Source of the DNA: Flavobacterium branchiarum
GTDB lineage: Bacteria; Bacteroidota; Bacteroidia; Flavobacteriales; Flavobacteriaceae
Assembly (NCBI RefSeq): GCF_030409845.1
Contig: NZ_JAUFQQ010000005.1
Location: 2,232,001 to 2,296,000, forward strand
Direction: 5' to 3'
DNA: 64,000 bases
The position numbers were made by a program, and so were the translations under genes. This document shows, piece by piece, positions 52,880 through 61,995 of the stretch. Numbering within the stretch: position 1 is the stretch's first letter; each line of letters opens with the position of its first letter. The notes beneath the pieces were generated by a model. It saw only the letters and a list, made by a program, of their open reading frames with translations, had not been told where the DNA came from and did not search any database.

Positions 52880-55295
52880 AAACATAAACATCTCGGGAGT
52901 AAGAGGAATTAAGGATAAGTTGGTTTTACCTTTAGAAGGTAAGTCAATTGTATTATACGGTGACAATGGCACAGGAAAAAGCAGTATTTCTGATGCAATC
53001 GAATGGTTTTATACAAATCGGGTTGAACACCTTTCCAGCAACAGTGAAATTGATTTAAAGGATGCTCTTAGAAATGCTTCTTTAAATCAGGATGATATTT
53101 CAGAAGTGAATATTTCGTATGTTAAAGAATCAACTCTTGATGGAGCTAAAACGCTATTTTCAAAAAGAGATAAATTGGAAATTGGGTTGTCAAATAACTC
53201 TGATGATTTTAAAAACTACATTAATAACTCAAAAGAGGAAAACCTACTTTTAAGATATCAATATTTGACTGATTTTATTGATGATACTAAAAGTGATAAG
53301 CTAAAGTATCTATCGGATATTATTGGTTTTTCAGAAGTTACAAAGAAAAAAGAAGTTTTAGGGAAGAGCTATAGAGCCATAAACACGGAAATTAAAAATC
53401 AAAATTTTGAAGCGCAAATAAACACTCAAAAAGGAGTTTTGATTGCAAAATTAGGAGCTTCTATCAGTCAGGAAAGAAACTTATTTGAAAAAATAAATGA
53501 AAAAATAGAACCCCTGAAAATAGGAATAGAAGTGAAAAGCTTGGCTGATATTGATACTGTTTTGGAGCATTTGAAAAAGTCGACAAATGACAAGCTCAAT
53601 AAGGAACTTTCATTTTTAGATAAAAACAATAATATATTAAACACACTTAAATCAGAAATACAATTAATAAATAATACTTACTCAAACTATTATGATGAAT
53701 TTGAAAAAATAGCGAACGATGTTCAAAGTATTATGCAGACCTTCTTGAATGAATTATTAAAAACAGGCGAAACTGTTTTAAAGAAATATCACAAGGATGA
53801 CAGTTGCCCATTATGTTTACAACCGAAAAACAGGGAGGATTTACAAAGTGATATAACTAAAAGATTAAAAGCGATTGAAGAGTCATCCAAGAAAAAGGCG
53901 TCTTTTGATAGGGCTAAGCAATTAGCAGATTCTATTTCTACCGAGAGGATAAAACGGATAGATAATCTTCTTTTGGAAAGTTTAATGATTGACGATAGTA
54001 ATGCTAAGATAAAAACTGGTATTAGTTCAATAAAGAAGAAATTAGAGGAATATCAAAAAGCAAGTGTTGAAAAGGTAACATCTGGAAATAAAATACCTAC
54101 TAAAGAGACAATTGATTTATTACTATCCGATTTTGATTTTCAAACTGTGATTTCGGACAGAATAAAAGTTATTCAGGAAACACTTAAAAAAGATAACTCA
54201 ACTGAATTATTTGCGAATATATCAGCCTCAAAAGATGCCTTTCTAAAGATTAAACAATTTGAAAAGCAAAAAATAAAATTGGAAAGCCAGCGTAAAACAC
54301 TGGAAATAATCTATAATGAGTTTGTAAAAGTTCAAAAAGAGGGTTTAGAAAACTTTATAAATACATTTTCGGAGACTATTAATGAATATTATCAATATAT
54401 GAATCCTGGAGAACCTTTTCAGGAAATTAAAATTGTTACAATAGGTGAAGAAGATGAATTGAACGGAATTACAATTGAGTACAAATATAACGGGAAGTGG
54501 GTTTCTCCACCTCAAAAATATTTTAGTGAATCTCATCTAAATTGTTTTGGCATTTCCTTTTTTTTAGCTTCTGTAAAAGCATTTAATAATATAAATGAGT
54601 TTCTTGTACTTGATGACGTTATTTCGAGTTTCGACTCAAATCATAGAAAACGATTTGCTGAATTAATCTTCGAAAAATTTTCAGGTTATCAGATTATCCT
54701 TCTTACTCACGAATTAGATTGGTTTACAAATTTCGTTACCCCATTGGCAAAAAAGAAAGGCTGGTTAATCAACGAGATTAAATGGACTGAAAATAATGGA
54801 ACTTTTTTTGATGAACAGCCTAATGATTTAAGGGAAAAAATTGAAAAATGCTTATCTGAAAGTAATATTGAAAACTTAGGGAATCCTATTAGAAGATATC
54901 TTGAACATTCTTTAAAAGAAGTAGCCGTAAGCATTGAAGCCAAATTAAGTTTCCAGTATAATGATTCTAATGAACACAGGATGCCTTATGAATTAATAAT
55001 GGGAATTAAATCAGAGATTAAGAAATGTAGTACTGATCTAAAATCTAAATTTCCAGTTATTGATAGAATTGAAAGTTCCTCTATTTTAGGTAATATTTGT
55101 TCTCACGATAATCCATTTAATCCTAAAATAGGAGATTTAAAAGCATTTTGGTCAGACATATTGGAATTGGAAAATATTTTTATTTGTCAAGAATTGGAAT
55201 GTAAAAGACCAAGAGTTTCGTTGAAGAATTATGATACAGTCGCTAAGAAAATTAGATGTGGCTGTGACCATACTAAATACGATTGGAAAAAATAG
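52863..55295 (+). CDS. SMC/RecF-like ATPase with zinc-hook-like CxxC
   Basis: The 810-aa protein has Walker A YGDNGTGKSS (32-41) at the start. Long coiled-coil arms of about 170-540 are interrupted by CPLC (Cys315/Cys318) at the apex, like a Rad50 zinc hook with one visible CxxC. An ABC-type head follows: SESHLNCFGISFFLAS in the signature position and Walker B EFLVLDDVISSFDS with Asp584-Asp585. An extra C-terminal domain ends with Cys/His-rich QELECKRP...IRCGCDHTKYD, a possible zinc site. Coiled-coil ATPases of this type sense DNA ends or phage processes in defence systems. It is the last gene of the operon. Confidence 0.85.
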   Translation: MKVKIKNINISGVRGIKDKLVLPLEGKSIVLYGDNGTGKSSISDAIEWFYTNRVEHLSSNSEIDLKDALRNASLNQDDISEVNISYVKESTLDGAKTLFSKRDKLEIGLSNNSDDFKNYINNSKEENLLLRYQYLTDFIDDTKSDKLKYLSDIIGFSEVTKKKEVLGKSYRAINTEIKNQNFEAQINTQKGVLIAKLGASISQERNLFEKINEKIEPLKIGIEVKSLADIDTVLEHLKKSTNDKLNKELSFLDKNNNILNTLKSEIQLINNTYSNYYDEFEKIANDVQSIMQTFLNELLKTGETVLKKYHKDDSCPLCLQPKNREDLQSDITKRLKAIEESSKKKASFDRAKQLADSISTERIKRIDNLLLESLMIDDSNAKIKTGISSIKKKLEEYQKASVEKVTSGNKIPTKETIDLLLSDFDFQTVISDRIKVIQETLKKDNSTELFANISASKDAFLKIKQFEKQKIKLESQRKTLEIIYNEFVKVQKEGLENFINTFSETINEYYQYMNPGEPFQEIKIVTIGEEDELNGITIEYKYNGKWVSPPQKYFSESHLNCFGISFFLASVKAFNNINEFLVLDDVISSFDSNHRKRFAELIFEKFSGYQIILLTHELDWFTNFVTPLAKKKGWLINEIKWTENNGTFFDEQPNDLREKIEKCLSESNIENLGNPIRRYLEHSLKEVAVSIEAKLSFQYNDSNEHRMPYELIMGIKSEIKKCSTDLKSKFPVIDRIESSSILGNICSHDNPFNPKIGDLKAFWSDILELENIFICQELECKRPRVSLKNYDTVAKKIRCGCDHTKYDWKK

Positions 55296-55310
55296 AGTTA
55301 GTTGATGTAA

Positions 55311-55359
55311 CTATAAACGATAAAAATAATGGATAGCACTATTGTTTTATCGTTTATAG
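55311..55359. terminator. Long inverted repeat after the ATPase gene
   Basis: CTATAAACGATAAAA and TTTTATCGTTTATAG are perfect 15-base arms with a 19-base loop, 15 bases after the stop. It may act as a terminator for the defence operon, though the T tract is weak. The 55360-55560 segment to the right end of the element shows no gene. Confidence 0.55.
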
Positions 55360-55572
55360 CTTTAATGCAGTTTTATTATCTATTAAGTTTAGAATACAAA
55401 TCTGATATTAAAACTTTTATTGTGAATTCAATTTCCATATATTTGCTATGAGCTAACGGAAACACGTTGAAAAGCAAAGCAATAAGCACCGTTACCAAAT
55501 CGTTACCTGACTTCTTTGATTATCTCTATAAAAGCTTAGTATTCAACCGATACGGCGTTTTCCTGAAAACTT

Positions 55573-55581
55573 TAAAATAAA
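55573..55581 (+). other. attR core of the integrated element
   Basis: TAAAATAAA identical to 40005-40013. Sequence to the right continues the exporter frame (AAA ATA AAA AAA GGC GTT...), and CTGAAAA to the left is the inverse of TTTTCAG at the left end. Confidence 0.8.
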
Positions 55582-57487
55582 AAAAGGCGTTTATTATATT
55601 TCAGACCCCGCTTTTGGTTTAATAGAATATAGCCAAAAGGATTTTATTAAGTTCTGGATAGGTAACAATGCTGATGATTCAACGCAAGAAGGAATCGCTT
55701 TATTGTTAGAAGCTACACCTCGATTTTTTCAGTCAGATTTTGACAAAGAAGAAAAAAAAGGCTTAGGATTTGGATTGTTGTCGCAGTATGTTTTGCGATA
55801 TAAATCATTTTTAATTCAGTTAAGTATAAGCTTACTAGCGAGTAGTTTGTTGCAACTTATTTTTCCTTTTCTTACTCAGAGTATTGTCGATGTTGGAATT
55901 CAAAATCAGAATATCCATTTTATTTATTTAATTCTCTTTGCACAATTGTTTCTTTTTGCGGGAAGGACAGGATTGGAGCTAATACGAAGTTGGATACTAC
56001 TGCATTTGTCCACACGAATAAATATTTCCTTAATTTCAGATTTCTTCATCAAGTTAATGAATTTACCTATTTCATTTTTTGATGTGAGAATGACTGGTGA
56101 TATTATGCAACGTATAAATGACCATCGCCGAATAGAACGAATTCTTACTACTTCATCATTAAATGTACTGTTCTCAGTTATGAATATGATTATCATGGGA
56201 GGAGTCTTAGCTTATTATAATGTTCAGATATTCTTGGTGTTTTTTGCTGGAAGCATATTTTATTTTGGTTGGATAACCTTGTTTTTAAAACGAAGAGAAG
56301 AACTTGATTACAAGCGATTTTCAGAAGTTAGCCAGGAGCAAAGTAAAGTGATGGAGCTTATAAACGGAATGCAGGAAATAAAATTGCATAATGCCGAAAA
56401 GCAAAAAAGATGGGGATGGGAGTATGTTCAGGCAAGATTGTTTCGGGTTTCTATAAAAGGATTGGTTTTAGAGCAAACACAAACAATTGGGTCGTCGGTA
56501 ATTAATGAATTAAAGAATATTTTTATAATTTTCTTTTCGGCGAAATTAGTAATCGATGGGCAGATTACTCTTGGGATGATGCTGGCAATCAGTTCTATTG
56601 TTGGGAGTTTAAACGGGCCAATTACACAACTTATTGAATTTGTGCGTGAAGTACAAGATGCCAAAATATCGTTGGCAAGATTATCTGAAATTCATGATAA
56701 AGAAGATGAGGTGCAACAAGAAGAGCATCAAACGCAAGATATTCCTCAGGATAGTGATATAATTATCAAAGATCTTTCATATCGCTATTTAGGTTCTGAT
56801 ATTCCAGTTTTAGATGATTTGAATTTAATTATTCCAGCGCATAAAGTAACGGCAATTGTGGGAGTGAGTGGAAGTGGGAAAACTACTTTAATGAAGTTGT
56901 TACTGAAGTTCTATGAGCCAAACAGTGGAGAAATTAATATAGGAAATACGCAACTCAAGAATATTGCGCAAAAAGCATGGCGTGCTAATATTGGAGCTGT
57001 TATGCAAGAAGGATTTATTTTTAGTGACACAATTGCGAATAATATAGCTATAGGAGTTGATAAAATAGATAAAGAACGATTGGCATATGCTACAGACGTA
57101 GCGAATATAAAAGAGTATATATCGGGCTTGCCATTGGGATATAATACCAAAATAGGATCTGAGGGTGTTGGTATGAGTACAGGACAAAAACAGCGGTTAT
57201 TAATTGCGAGAGCGGTATATAAGAACCCTGAAATGTTGTTTTTTGATGAAGCAACTTCTGCATTAGATGCGAATAATGAAAAATCAATTATGGGGAAATT
57301 AGATATTTTCTTTAAAGATAAAACTGTTGTTGTAATTGCACACAGATTAAGCACGGTTATGAATGCTGATCAGATTGTTGTTTTAGATAAAGGAAAGATT
57401 ATTGAAATCGGAAGTCACTCAGCATTAGTAGAACAAAAAGGAAATTATTTTGAATTGGTTCGTAATCAATTGCAATTAGGAAATTAG
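55574..57487 (+). pseudogene. 3' fragment of peptidase-containing ABC exporter (end of C39 domain, membrane domain, ATPase)
   Basis: The frame continues the exporter from its codon 94: KKGVYYISDPAFGLIEYSQKDF with the C39 catalytic Asp (104 in the rejoined protein). Next come six membrane helices (about 150-430 of the rejoined protein), then the ATPase with GVSGSGKTT, STGQKQRLLIARA and MLFFDEATSALD. The rejoined gene encodes about 730 aa, the usual size. In the present state translation could start inside, for example at TTG 55703, giving a 594-aa exporter without peptidase. Expression would need a promoter in the element's right end. It could be partly functional, so 'pseudogene' describes the disrupted gene, not proof of silence. 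Confidence 0.9.
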
Positions 57488-57490
57488 AAC

Positions 57491-58786
57491 ATGGCAGAAG
57501 ACAATACAAAAATTGAATTAAGAAGCGAAGAAGTACAAGATATCCTTACTCGAGTACCACATTGGATGATACGGTGGGGAACAGTTTTAATCTTTGCTAT
57601 AATATGCATGTTATTTTTTGTTTCTTGGTTTCTTAAATATCCGGATGTAGTAAGTACAGAAATAAGTATAACTACCTCGATACCACCAGAAAAATTAGTA
57701 GCAAAAACGACAGGTAGAATCGAAGTAATTTTAGTAAAAGATAAAGCAAAAGTATCAAAAAATACACCGCTTGCAATTATTGAAAATGCAGCAAATTATA
57801 AAGATGTTTTTGTTTTAAAAAACACAGTAGATGGTTTTAATATAAACGACAGAAATAAAGAGTTTTCTTTTGCTTCATTAAACAATATGCAGTTTGGTGA
57901 GTTAGAAAGTGCTTATGGAGTATTTCAAAAGGATTATGCAGCTTGGAAACTAAATGAAAACTTGCAACCTTTTCAAGTTGAAAATAATGCCCAAAATTCA
58001 GAACATACTCAAATTAAAGAGCGATTGGCTATTTTGCAACAGCAAAAAAGTATCAATGAAAGTGAATTACAACTTCAAAAAAATGATGTCAATCGTTTTG
58101 AGGCTTTATATACAAAGGGAGTTATCTCAACGCAGGATTTAGAGAATAAAAAGTTAAATTATCTTCAAGCGGATAAGAATTATAAAGGATTGCTTTCGTC
58201 AATATCGCAGTTAAAATCCGCACTTATAGAAAACAATAGATCAAGTCAAGGTACGAGAATAAGTGGAACTAAAGAAGGAGTTAATTTAGAGCGAAACTTA
58301 ATGCAGTCTTATTATCAGTTAAAGAAAGGAATTAAAGATTGGGAATTGGCTTATAGTTTAAGATCTTCAATTCCTGGTACTGTTACTTTTTTACAAGTAT
58401 GGACAGAAAGTCAGACAATAACTTCTGGTGAAAATGTTTTTTCTATTATTCCTGATACCGAAAAAGGTTATATTGGTAAAGCCAAAGCAAAGGCTCAGAA
58501 CTCAGGAAAAATTAAATTAGGACAACAGGTCAATATCCGATTATTTAATTTTCCAGACAGAGAGTTTGGTGTAATTAGAGGTAAGGTTGAGAATATTTCT
58601 CTTATTCCAGATAAAGATGGGAATTTATTGCTAGATATATCGCTTACCAAAGGATTGGAAACATCTTATAATAAGAAAATCCCTTTTCAGCAAGAAATGA
58701 AAGGTAGTGCCGAAATTGTAACCGAAGATCTTCGATTACTAGAAAGAATACTATATCAATTCAAAAGTCTTTTTAGGCAGAATTAA
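57491..58786 (+). CDS. HlyD family secretion adaptor of the peptide exporter
   Basis: The 431-aa protein has an N-terminal membrane helix (GTVLIFAIICMLFFVSWFL), a split lipoyl/barrel-sandwich domain (ISITTSIPPEKLVAKTTGRIEVILVKDKAKVSKNTPLAIIEN and SIPGTVTFLQVWTESQTITSGENVF), and a long coiled-coil hairpin of about 140-260. It begins 3 bases after the exporter stop, so the two are cotranscribed. It bridges the inner-membrane exporter to an outer-membrane TolC-like channel not encoded nearby. Confidence 0.92.
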   Translation: MAEDNTKIELRSEEVQDILTRVPHWMIRWGTVLIFAIICMLFFVSWFLKYPDVVSTEISITTSIPPEKLVAKTTGRIEVILVKDKAKVSKNTPLAIIENAANYKDVFVLKNTVDGFNINDRNKEFSFASLNNMQFGELESAYGVFQKDYAAWKLNENLQPFQVENNAQNSEHTQIKERLAILQQQKSINESELQLQKNDVNRFEALYTKGVISTQDLENKKLNYLQADKNYKGLLSSISQLKSALIENNRSSQGTRISGTKEGVNLERNLMQSYYQLKKGIKDWELAYSLRSSIPGTVTFLQVWTESQTITSGENVFSIIPDTEKGYIGKAKAKAQNSGKIKLGQQVNIRLFNFPDREFGVIRGKVENISLIPDKDGNLLLDISLTKGLETSYNKKIPFQQEMKGSAEIVTEDLRLLERILYQFKSLFRQN

Positions 58787-58802
58787 AATTTAGGTTTTGT
58801 TT

Positions 58803-58830
58803 AGAGAGGAAGTTCGCTTTCTCTCTTTTT
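58803..58830. terminator. Terminator between hlyD and the TrmN6-like gene
   Basis: AGAGAGGAAG-TTCG-CTTTCTCTCT followed by T5 forms a hairpin that separates convergent genes. Confidence 0.8.
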
Positions 58831-58832
58831 AT

Positions 58833-59546
58833 TTACATCTTTAAATAGAAGTCTTTAGTTAATTCGATATATTCAGGAGTGTAAATATGTCTTTCTATTT
58901 CTATAATTAATTCATCAATAAGAACAGTTGGGTTTTCAATGCGATTAAAGGCCAGTAAGCTGCGTTTTGTGTCGCTTGTAGCTGTTCCTTTTACTCGTGT
59001 AATTTTGAATGGGAATAACTCAAATTCTTTGGCTAGAGTAATGAATCTTTCTTCTTCTTTAAACGGGATAATTACCGAAAAAATACCGTTTTCTGAAAGT
59101 AATAAATCAGCGGCTTCAATTAAGTCTTCAAAAGGCATAGCATCTTGGAAGCGTGCTAAATCTCTCTGTTCATTATCTGTTTTGTAGTCTTCACTATAGA
59201 AAGGTGGGTTTGATACAATAATATCATATTCATCTTCTGGTTCCTCCATGAATTCGTCTAGTCCAGCATGATAGCAAAATAGTCTGTCATTCCAAGGAGC
59301 ATTTTCAAAATTGTCTACTGCTTGTTCGTAAGCAGTTTCATCAATTTCTAAAGCGTCAATTTGTTCGGCAGTTGTTCTTTGCGCTAGCATTAAAGCGATA
59401 AGTCCAGTTCCGGCTCCAATGTCTAATATGCTAAAAGGATGATTTGTTATAGGAGTCCAAGCGCCTAATAACACACCATCAGTACCAACTTTCATTGCAG
59501 TTTTATCTTGTTGAATAGAAAATTGCTTGAAAGTAAATTTAGACAT
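58833..59546 (-). CDS. tRNA1(Val) (adenine(37)-N6)-methyltransferase-like protein (TrmN6/YfiC)
   Basis: The 237-aa methyltransferase begins FTFKQFSIQQDKTAMKVGTDGVLLGAW, typical of YfiC. It continues with ILDIGAGTGLIALMLAQRT for SAM binding and the catalytic motif NPPFYSED of N6-adenine methyltransferases. It would modify A37 of tRNA-Val1. rimM follows it in the direction of the upstream chromosome on the same strand. Confidence 0.9.
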   Translation of the reverse strand: MSKFTFKQFSIQQDKTAMKVGTDGVLLGAWTPITNHPFSILDIGAGTGLIALMLAQRTTAEQIDALEIDETAYEQAVDNFENAPWNDRLFCYHAGLDEFMEEPEDEYDIIVSNPPFYSEDYKTDNEQRDLARFQDAMPFEDLIEAADLLLSENGIFSVIIPFKEEERFITLAKEFELFPFKITRVKGTATSDTKRSLLAFNRIENPTVLIDELIIEIERHIYTPEYIELTKDFYLKM

Positions 59547-59603
59547 TGCTAAAGAATTAAAATTACTGGAGTAAGAATTGAAAAACTGCTACCGAGACTT
59601 TCT

Positions 59604-60128
59604 TTAAAGATACATTTCAACTAAGCCTACAGGTAAATTCATGATAACTTTTTTGTTGTCACGATCTATTTTTACCAAGAAATGATCAATCATTGGGATT
59701 AACATTTCTACTTCGCCATTAATAACTTCAAAAAGAGGTTGTGCAGTAGTGTCGTTTACAGAAGCTATTTTTCCGAAAATACCTAAACGTTGGTCTTCTA
59801 TTTCAAATCCAATAACTTCATGGAAATAAAATTTGTTACCAGTAAGTTTTGGTAACATGCTAAGAGGTAGGTAGATTGCGTTACCCATAATGGCATCGGC
59901 ATCTTCCTCAGTAGTCATATCTTCAAAACGAATTCTTAAGAAATCGTTTTTATGTAATGAGCTGGTTTCAATAAAAAAAGGAACCAAGTGTTTGTCGCAT
60001 TCGACAAACACTGATTCCAAGTTTTCGTATAACTCAGGTTCGTCCGTGTCTAAATAAGCCAAGACTTCACCTTTGAAACTAAATTTTTTAGCGATTTTAC
60101 CTAAATAAAAACATTCTTCTTTACGCAT
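59604..60128 (-). CDS. rimM: Ribosome maturation factor RimM
   Basis: The 174-aa protein matches RimM. The N-terminal domain is CFYLGKIAKKFSFKGEVLAYLDTDEPELYENLESVFVE, and the PRC-barrel domain contains FYFHEVIGFEIED and AQPLFEVINGEVEMLIPMIDHFLVKIDRDNKKVIMNLPVGLVEMYL. It assists 30S head assembly with S19 and S13. It lies 15 bases after rpsP, the common bacterial pairing. Confidence 0.95.
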   Translation of the reverse strand: MRKEECFYLGKIAKKFSFKGEVLAYLDTDEPELYENLESVFVECDKHLVPFFIETSSLHKNDFLRIRFEDMTTEEDADAIMGNAIYLPLSMLPKLTGNKFYFHEVIGFEIEDQRLGIFGKIASVNDTTAQPLFEVINGEVEMLIPMIDHFLVKIDRDNKKVIMNLPVGLVEMYL

Positions 60129-60143
60129 TCCCGCTAATTATAA

Positions 60144-60686
60144 TTATGCTTCAGTTGTTTCGTTATTTTCTTCAGCAGCAGGAGCTTCTTCAGCAACTTC
60201 TTCTGCAGGTGTAGCAGCAGCTATAGCGTCAGCTTCAGCTTTTGCAGCAGCAGCTAAACGTTTTGCGTTTACATCTTGTTCAGCTTTGAAAGCTTTAGCT
60301 TTAGCATCAGCTTGCGCTTTTGTTAAACCGTCTTTCTTAGCATCAACTTTTCCAGTTTTAGCTTCTAACCAAGTAGCTAATTTTGCATCAGCTTGTTCTT
60401 GAGTTAAAGCACCTTTGCGAATACCACCTTCTAGGTGATGTTTCAACAAAGCTCCTTTGTAAGAAAGAATTGCTTTAGCAGTATCAGTTGGTTGTGCACC
60501 GTTGTTTAACCATTTAACTGCACTATCAAGGTTTAAGTCGATAGTTGCTGGGTTTGTGTTTGGATTGTAAGTACCGATTTTCTCTAAGTATTTACCATCT
60601 CTTTTTGCGCGTGCATCTGCAGCTACAACCCAGTAAAAAGGTTTTCCTTTTTTACCGTGTCTTTGTAATCTAATTTTTACTGACAT
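60144..60686 (-). CDS. rpsP: 30S ribosomal protein S16 with long C-terminal extension
   Basis: Residues 1-80 are canonical S16 (MSVKIRLQRHGKKGKPFYWVVAADARAKRDGKYLEKIGTYNP ... LLKHHLEGGIRKGALT). Residues 81-180 form an Ala/Lys/Glu-rich tail ending in an acidic segment (EEVAEEAPAAEENNETTEA). This extension is usual in Flavobacteriia but absent in the classic S16 of about 80 aa. The operon is rpsP-rimM. Confidence 0.97.
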   Translation of the reverse strand: MSVKIRLQRHGKKGKPFYWVVAADARAKRDGKYLEKIGTYNPNTNPATIDLNLDSAVKWLNNGAQPTDTAKAILSYKGALLKHHLEGGIRKGALTQEQADAKLATWLEAKTGKVDAKKDGLTKAQADAKAKAFKAEQDVNAKRLAAAAKAEADAIAAATPAEEVAEEAPAAEENNETTEA

Positions 60687-60886
60687 AATCGTGTGATTAA
60701 ATTTTGAGGTACTCGACCTCTATTAATTAAGGGTGCAAAGATATAATTTAAATTCTGAATTACAATTTCTTATTTGTGATTAAATATTTAAGGGGCTATT
60801 CTCCATTATTTTATGCTTCTTTTAAGAGCGAATTCTGATGATTTTGTTTTTTTAATTGTTAATTTTGCCAAAATTTTAATAGAATT

Positions 60887-61375
60887 ATGAGAAAATGGTT
60901 CTTTTTGTTGTCTATACTAGTGTTGTTGGTGTCTTGTGATAAAGAAGAGGTGGTGGTTAATAACCCTGCTTTTCAATCTTTAAATAATGAAGTTTTTTGG
61001 AGAGCTACGAGTTTTAGTGCTAATATTGATAGCGCTGGTAAGCTTACAGTGATAGGTAAGTTGGGTAATGACAGCGTTGTTTTACAAACTGCTCTTGCAA
61101 AAGTTCAAAGTTACGCTTTGGGTATTGATAATATTTCGACAGCCACCTATACAAGTACATTATTAAAAAAAGAAGTTTTGTATAAAACAGGAAAGGAATT
61201 AGGGGGAGGTCAGATAATTATTACTCAGTTTAATAAAGAAACGAGTACTGTTTCTGGAACCTTTACATTTGTAGCACCAAATGAAGGCGATATCATGGCA
61301 GTTGAGAAATCGGTTCGTTTTAAAGAAGGTGTTTTTTATAAAGTGCCAGTTACATTATCTAATTCGACTGATTAG
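60887..61375 (+). CDS. Lipoprotein of the DUF6252 type
   Basis: The 162-aa protein has a lipobox (LLVSCDKEE) and a beta-rich body that matches what I recall of DUF6252 proteins (NEVFWRATSFSANIDSAGKLTVIG, SYALGIDN, GGQIIITQFNKETSTVSGTFTFVA). The function is unknown. TAATTTTG at 60860-60867 is a candidate -7 element, 19 bases before the start. Confidence 0.75.
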   Translation: MRKWFFLLSILVLLVSCDKEEVVVNNPAFQSLNNEVFWRATSFSANIDSAGKLTVIGKLGNDSVVLQTALAKVQSYALGIDNISTATYTSTLLKKEVLYKTGKELGGGQIIITQFNKETSTVSGTFTFVAPNEGDIMAVEKSVRFKEGVFYKVPVTLSNSTD

Positions 61376-61483
61376 AAAATTTTAAATGATATAAAAAAAA
61401 GTATTTGTGAGTCTTCTTACTTTTTTTATTGATAATAAAAACATAAATAAGCTAATTTATAGTAGATTAGAAAAAAATAAGAT

Positions 61484-61491
61484 TACATTTG
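61484..61491 (+). promoter_or_regulatory. Putative -7 element of the RNA-binding protein gene
   Basis: TACATTTG fits TAnnTTTG, 23 bases before the ATG at 61515. It supports that start over the in-frame TTG at 61407. Confidence 0.55.
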
Positions 61492-61514
61492 TTGCATATT
61501 ATAAAATAGTACAT

Positions 61515-61871
61515 ATGAATATTTTTGTTGGAAGCCTTCCATTCAGTATTGAGGAAGCAGATTTAAGAGAGTCTTTCGAGGCTTACGGAGCAGTTGATTC
61601 AGTTAAAATCATTACTGATAAATTTACTGGAAGAAGTAAAGGATTCGGTTTTGTTGAAATGACAAATGATGATGAGGCTCAAAAAGCGATTGACGAATTG
61701 AACGGAGCTACTGTTCAAGGACGTGCAATTGTTGTAAACAAATCTGAGCCAAAACCAGAAGGCGAAAGAAGAAGTTTTAATAACAACCGTGGTGGAGACA
61801 ACCGTGGTGGTTATGGTGGAAACAACCGTGGTGGAGACAACCGTGGAGGTGGAAACAGAGGAGGATATTAA
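61515..61871 (+). CDS. RRM RNA-binding protein with RGG-like Gly/Asn-rich tail
   Basis: The 118-aa protein has a single RRM with RNP2 NIFVGSLPF and RNP1 RSKGFGFVEM, followed by a tail of NNRGGDNRGG repeats. It resembles cyanobacterial and plant glycine-rich RNA-binding proteins and the small Rbp proteins of Bacteroidota that affect RNA stability and cold response. I start at ATG 61515 because the RRM begins there. Confidence 0.93.
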   Translation: MNIFVGSLPFSIEEADLRESFEAYGAVDSVKIITDKFTGRSKGFGFVEMTNDDEAQKAIDELNGATVQGRAIVVNKSEPKPEGERRSFNNNRGGDNRGGYGGNNRGGDNRGGGNRGGY

Positions 61872-61890
61872 TATTTTTTTCTAAGATATA

Positions 61891-61922
61891 AAAAAAGGTG
61901 TCAATTTATTGACACCTTTTTT
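61891..61922. terminator. Terminator after the RRM gene
   Basis: AAAAAAGGTGTCAA-TTTA-TTGACACCTTTTTT is a perfect hairpin with A6 and T6. Confidence 0.9.
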
Positions 61923-61947
61923 GCGTTATAGAATTTTGTTTTAAGTC

Positions 61948-61988
61948 TTTATGTTTCAAGTTCCACGTTGTGAAACCTGAAACATAAA
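61948..61988. repeat. Inverted repeat downstream of leuB
   Basis: TTTATGTTTCA and TGAAACATAAA are inverted around CAAGTTCCACGTTGTGAAACC-type words. It resembles the other wordy hairpins of this genome and lies at the 3' end of leuB. Confidence 0.55.
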
Positions 61989-61995
61989 ATAAACT

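Larger units (their letters stand above)
40014..55572 (+). mobile_element. 15.6-kb integrative mobilizable element inserted in the C39-ABC exporter gene
   Basis: The element is bounded by TAAAATAAA direct repeats and splits a gene whose two parts join in frame. It carries a Bacteroidetes tyrosine recombinase at its left end, two HTH excision/regulation-type proteins, a DUF3408 protein, a MobA/MobB-like pair with a candidate oriT, a Crp-SMR cargo pair and a restriction/ATPase operon. No type IV secretion genes are present, so transfer would need a helper conjugative element. The backbone (about 40270-41520 and 42690-46990) is visibly richer in G and C than the two cargo segments, which indicates modular assembly. 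Confidence 0.88.

Noticed and set aside
40014..55572. Full conjugative transposon (ICE)
   Set aside because: No TraG-like coupling protein, TraA-Q or VirB-type gene is present; only mobilization genes, so an integrative mobilizable element is the supported call.
56911..57354. 147-aa minus-strand frame in the exporter ATPase region
   Set aside because: Antisense shadow of the ATPase domain, whose motifs are perfect on the + strand.
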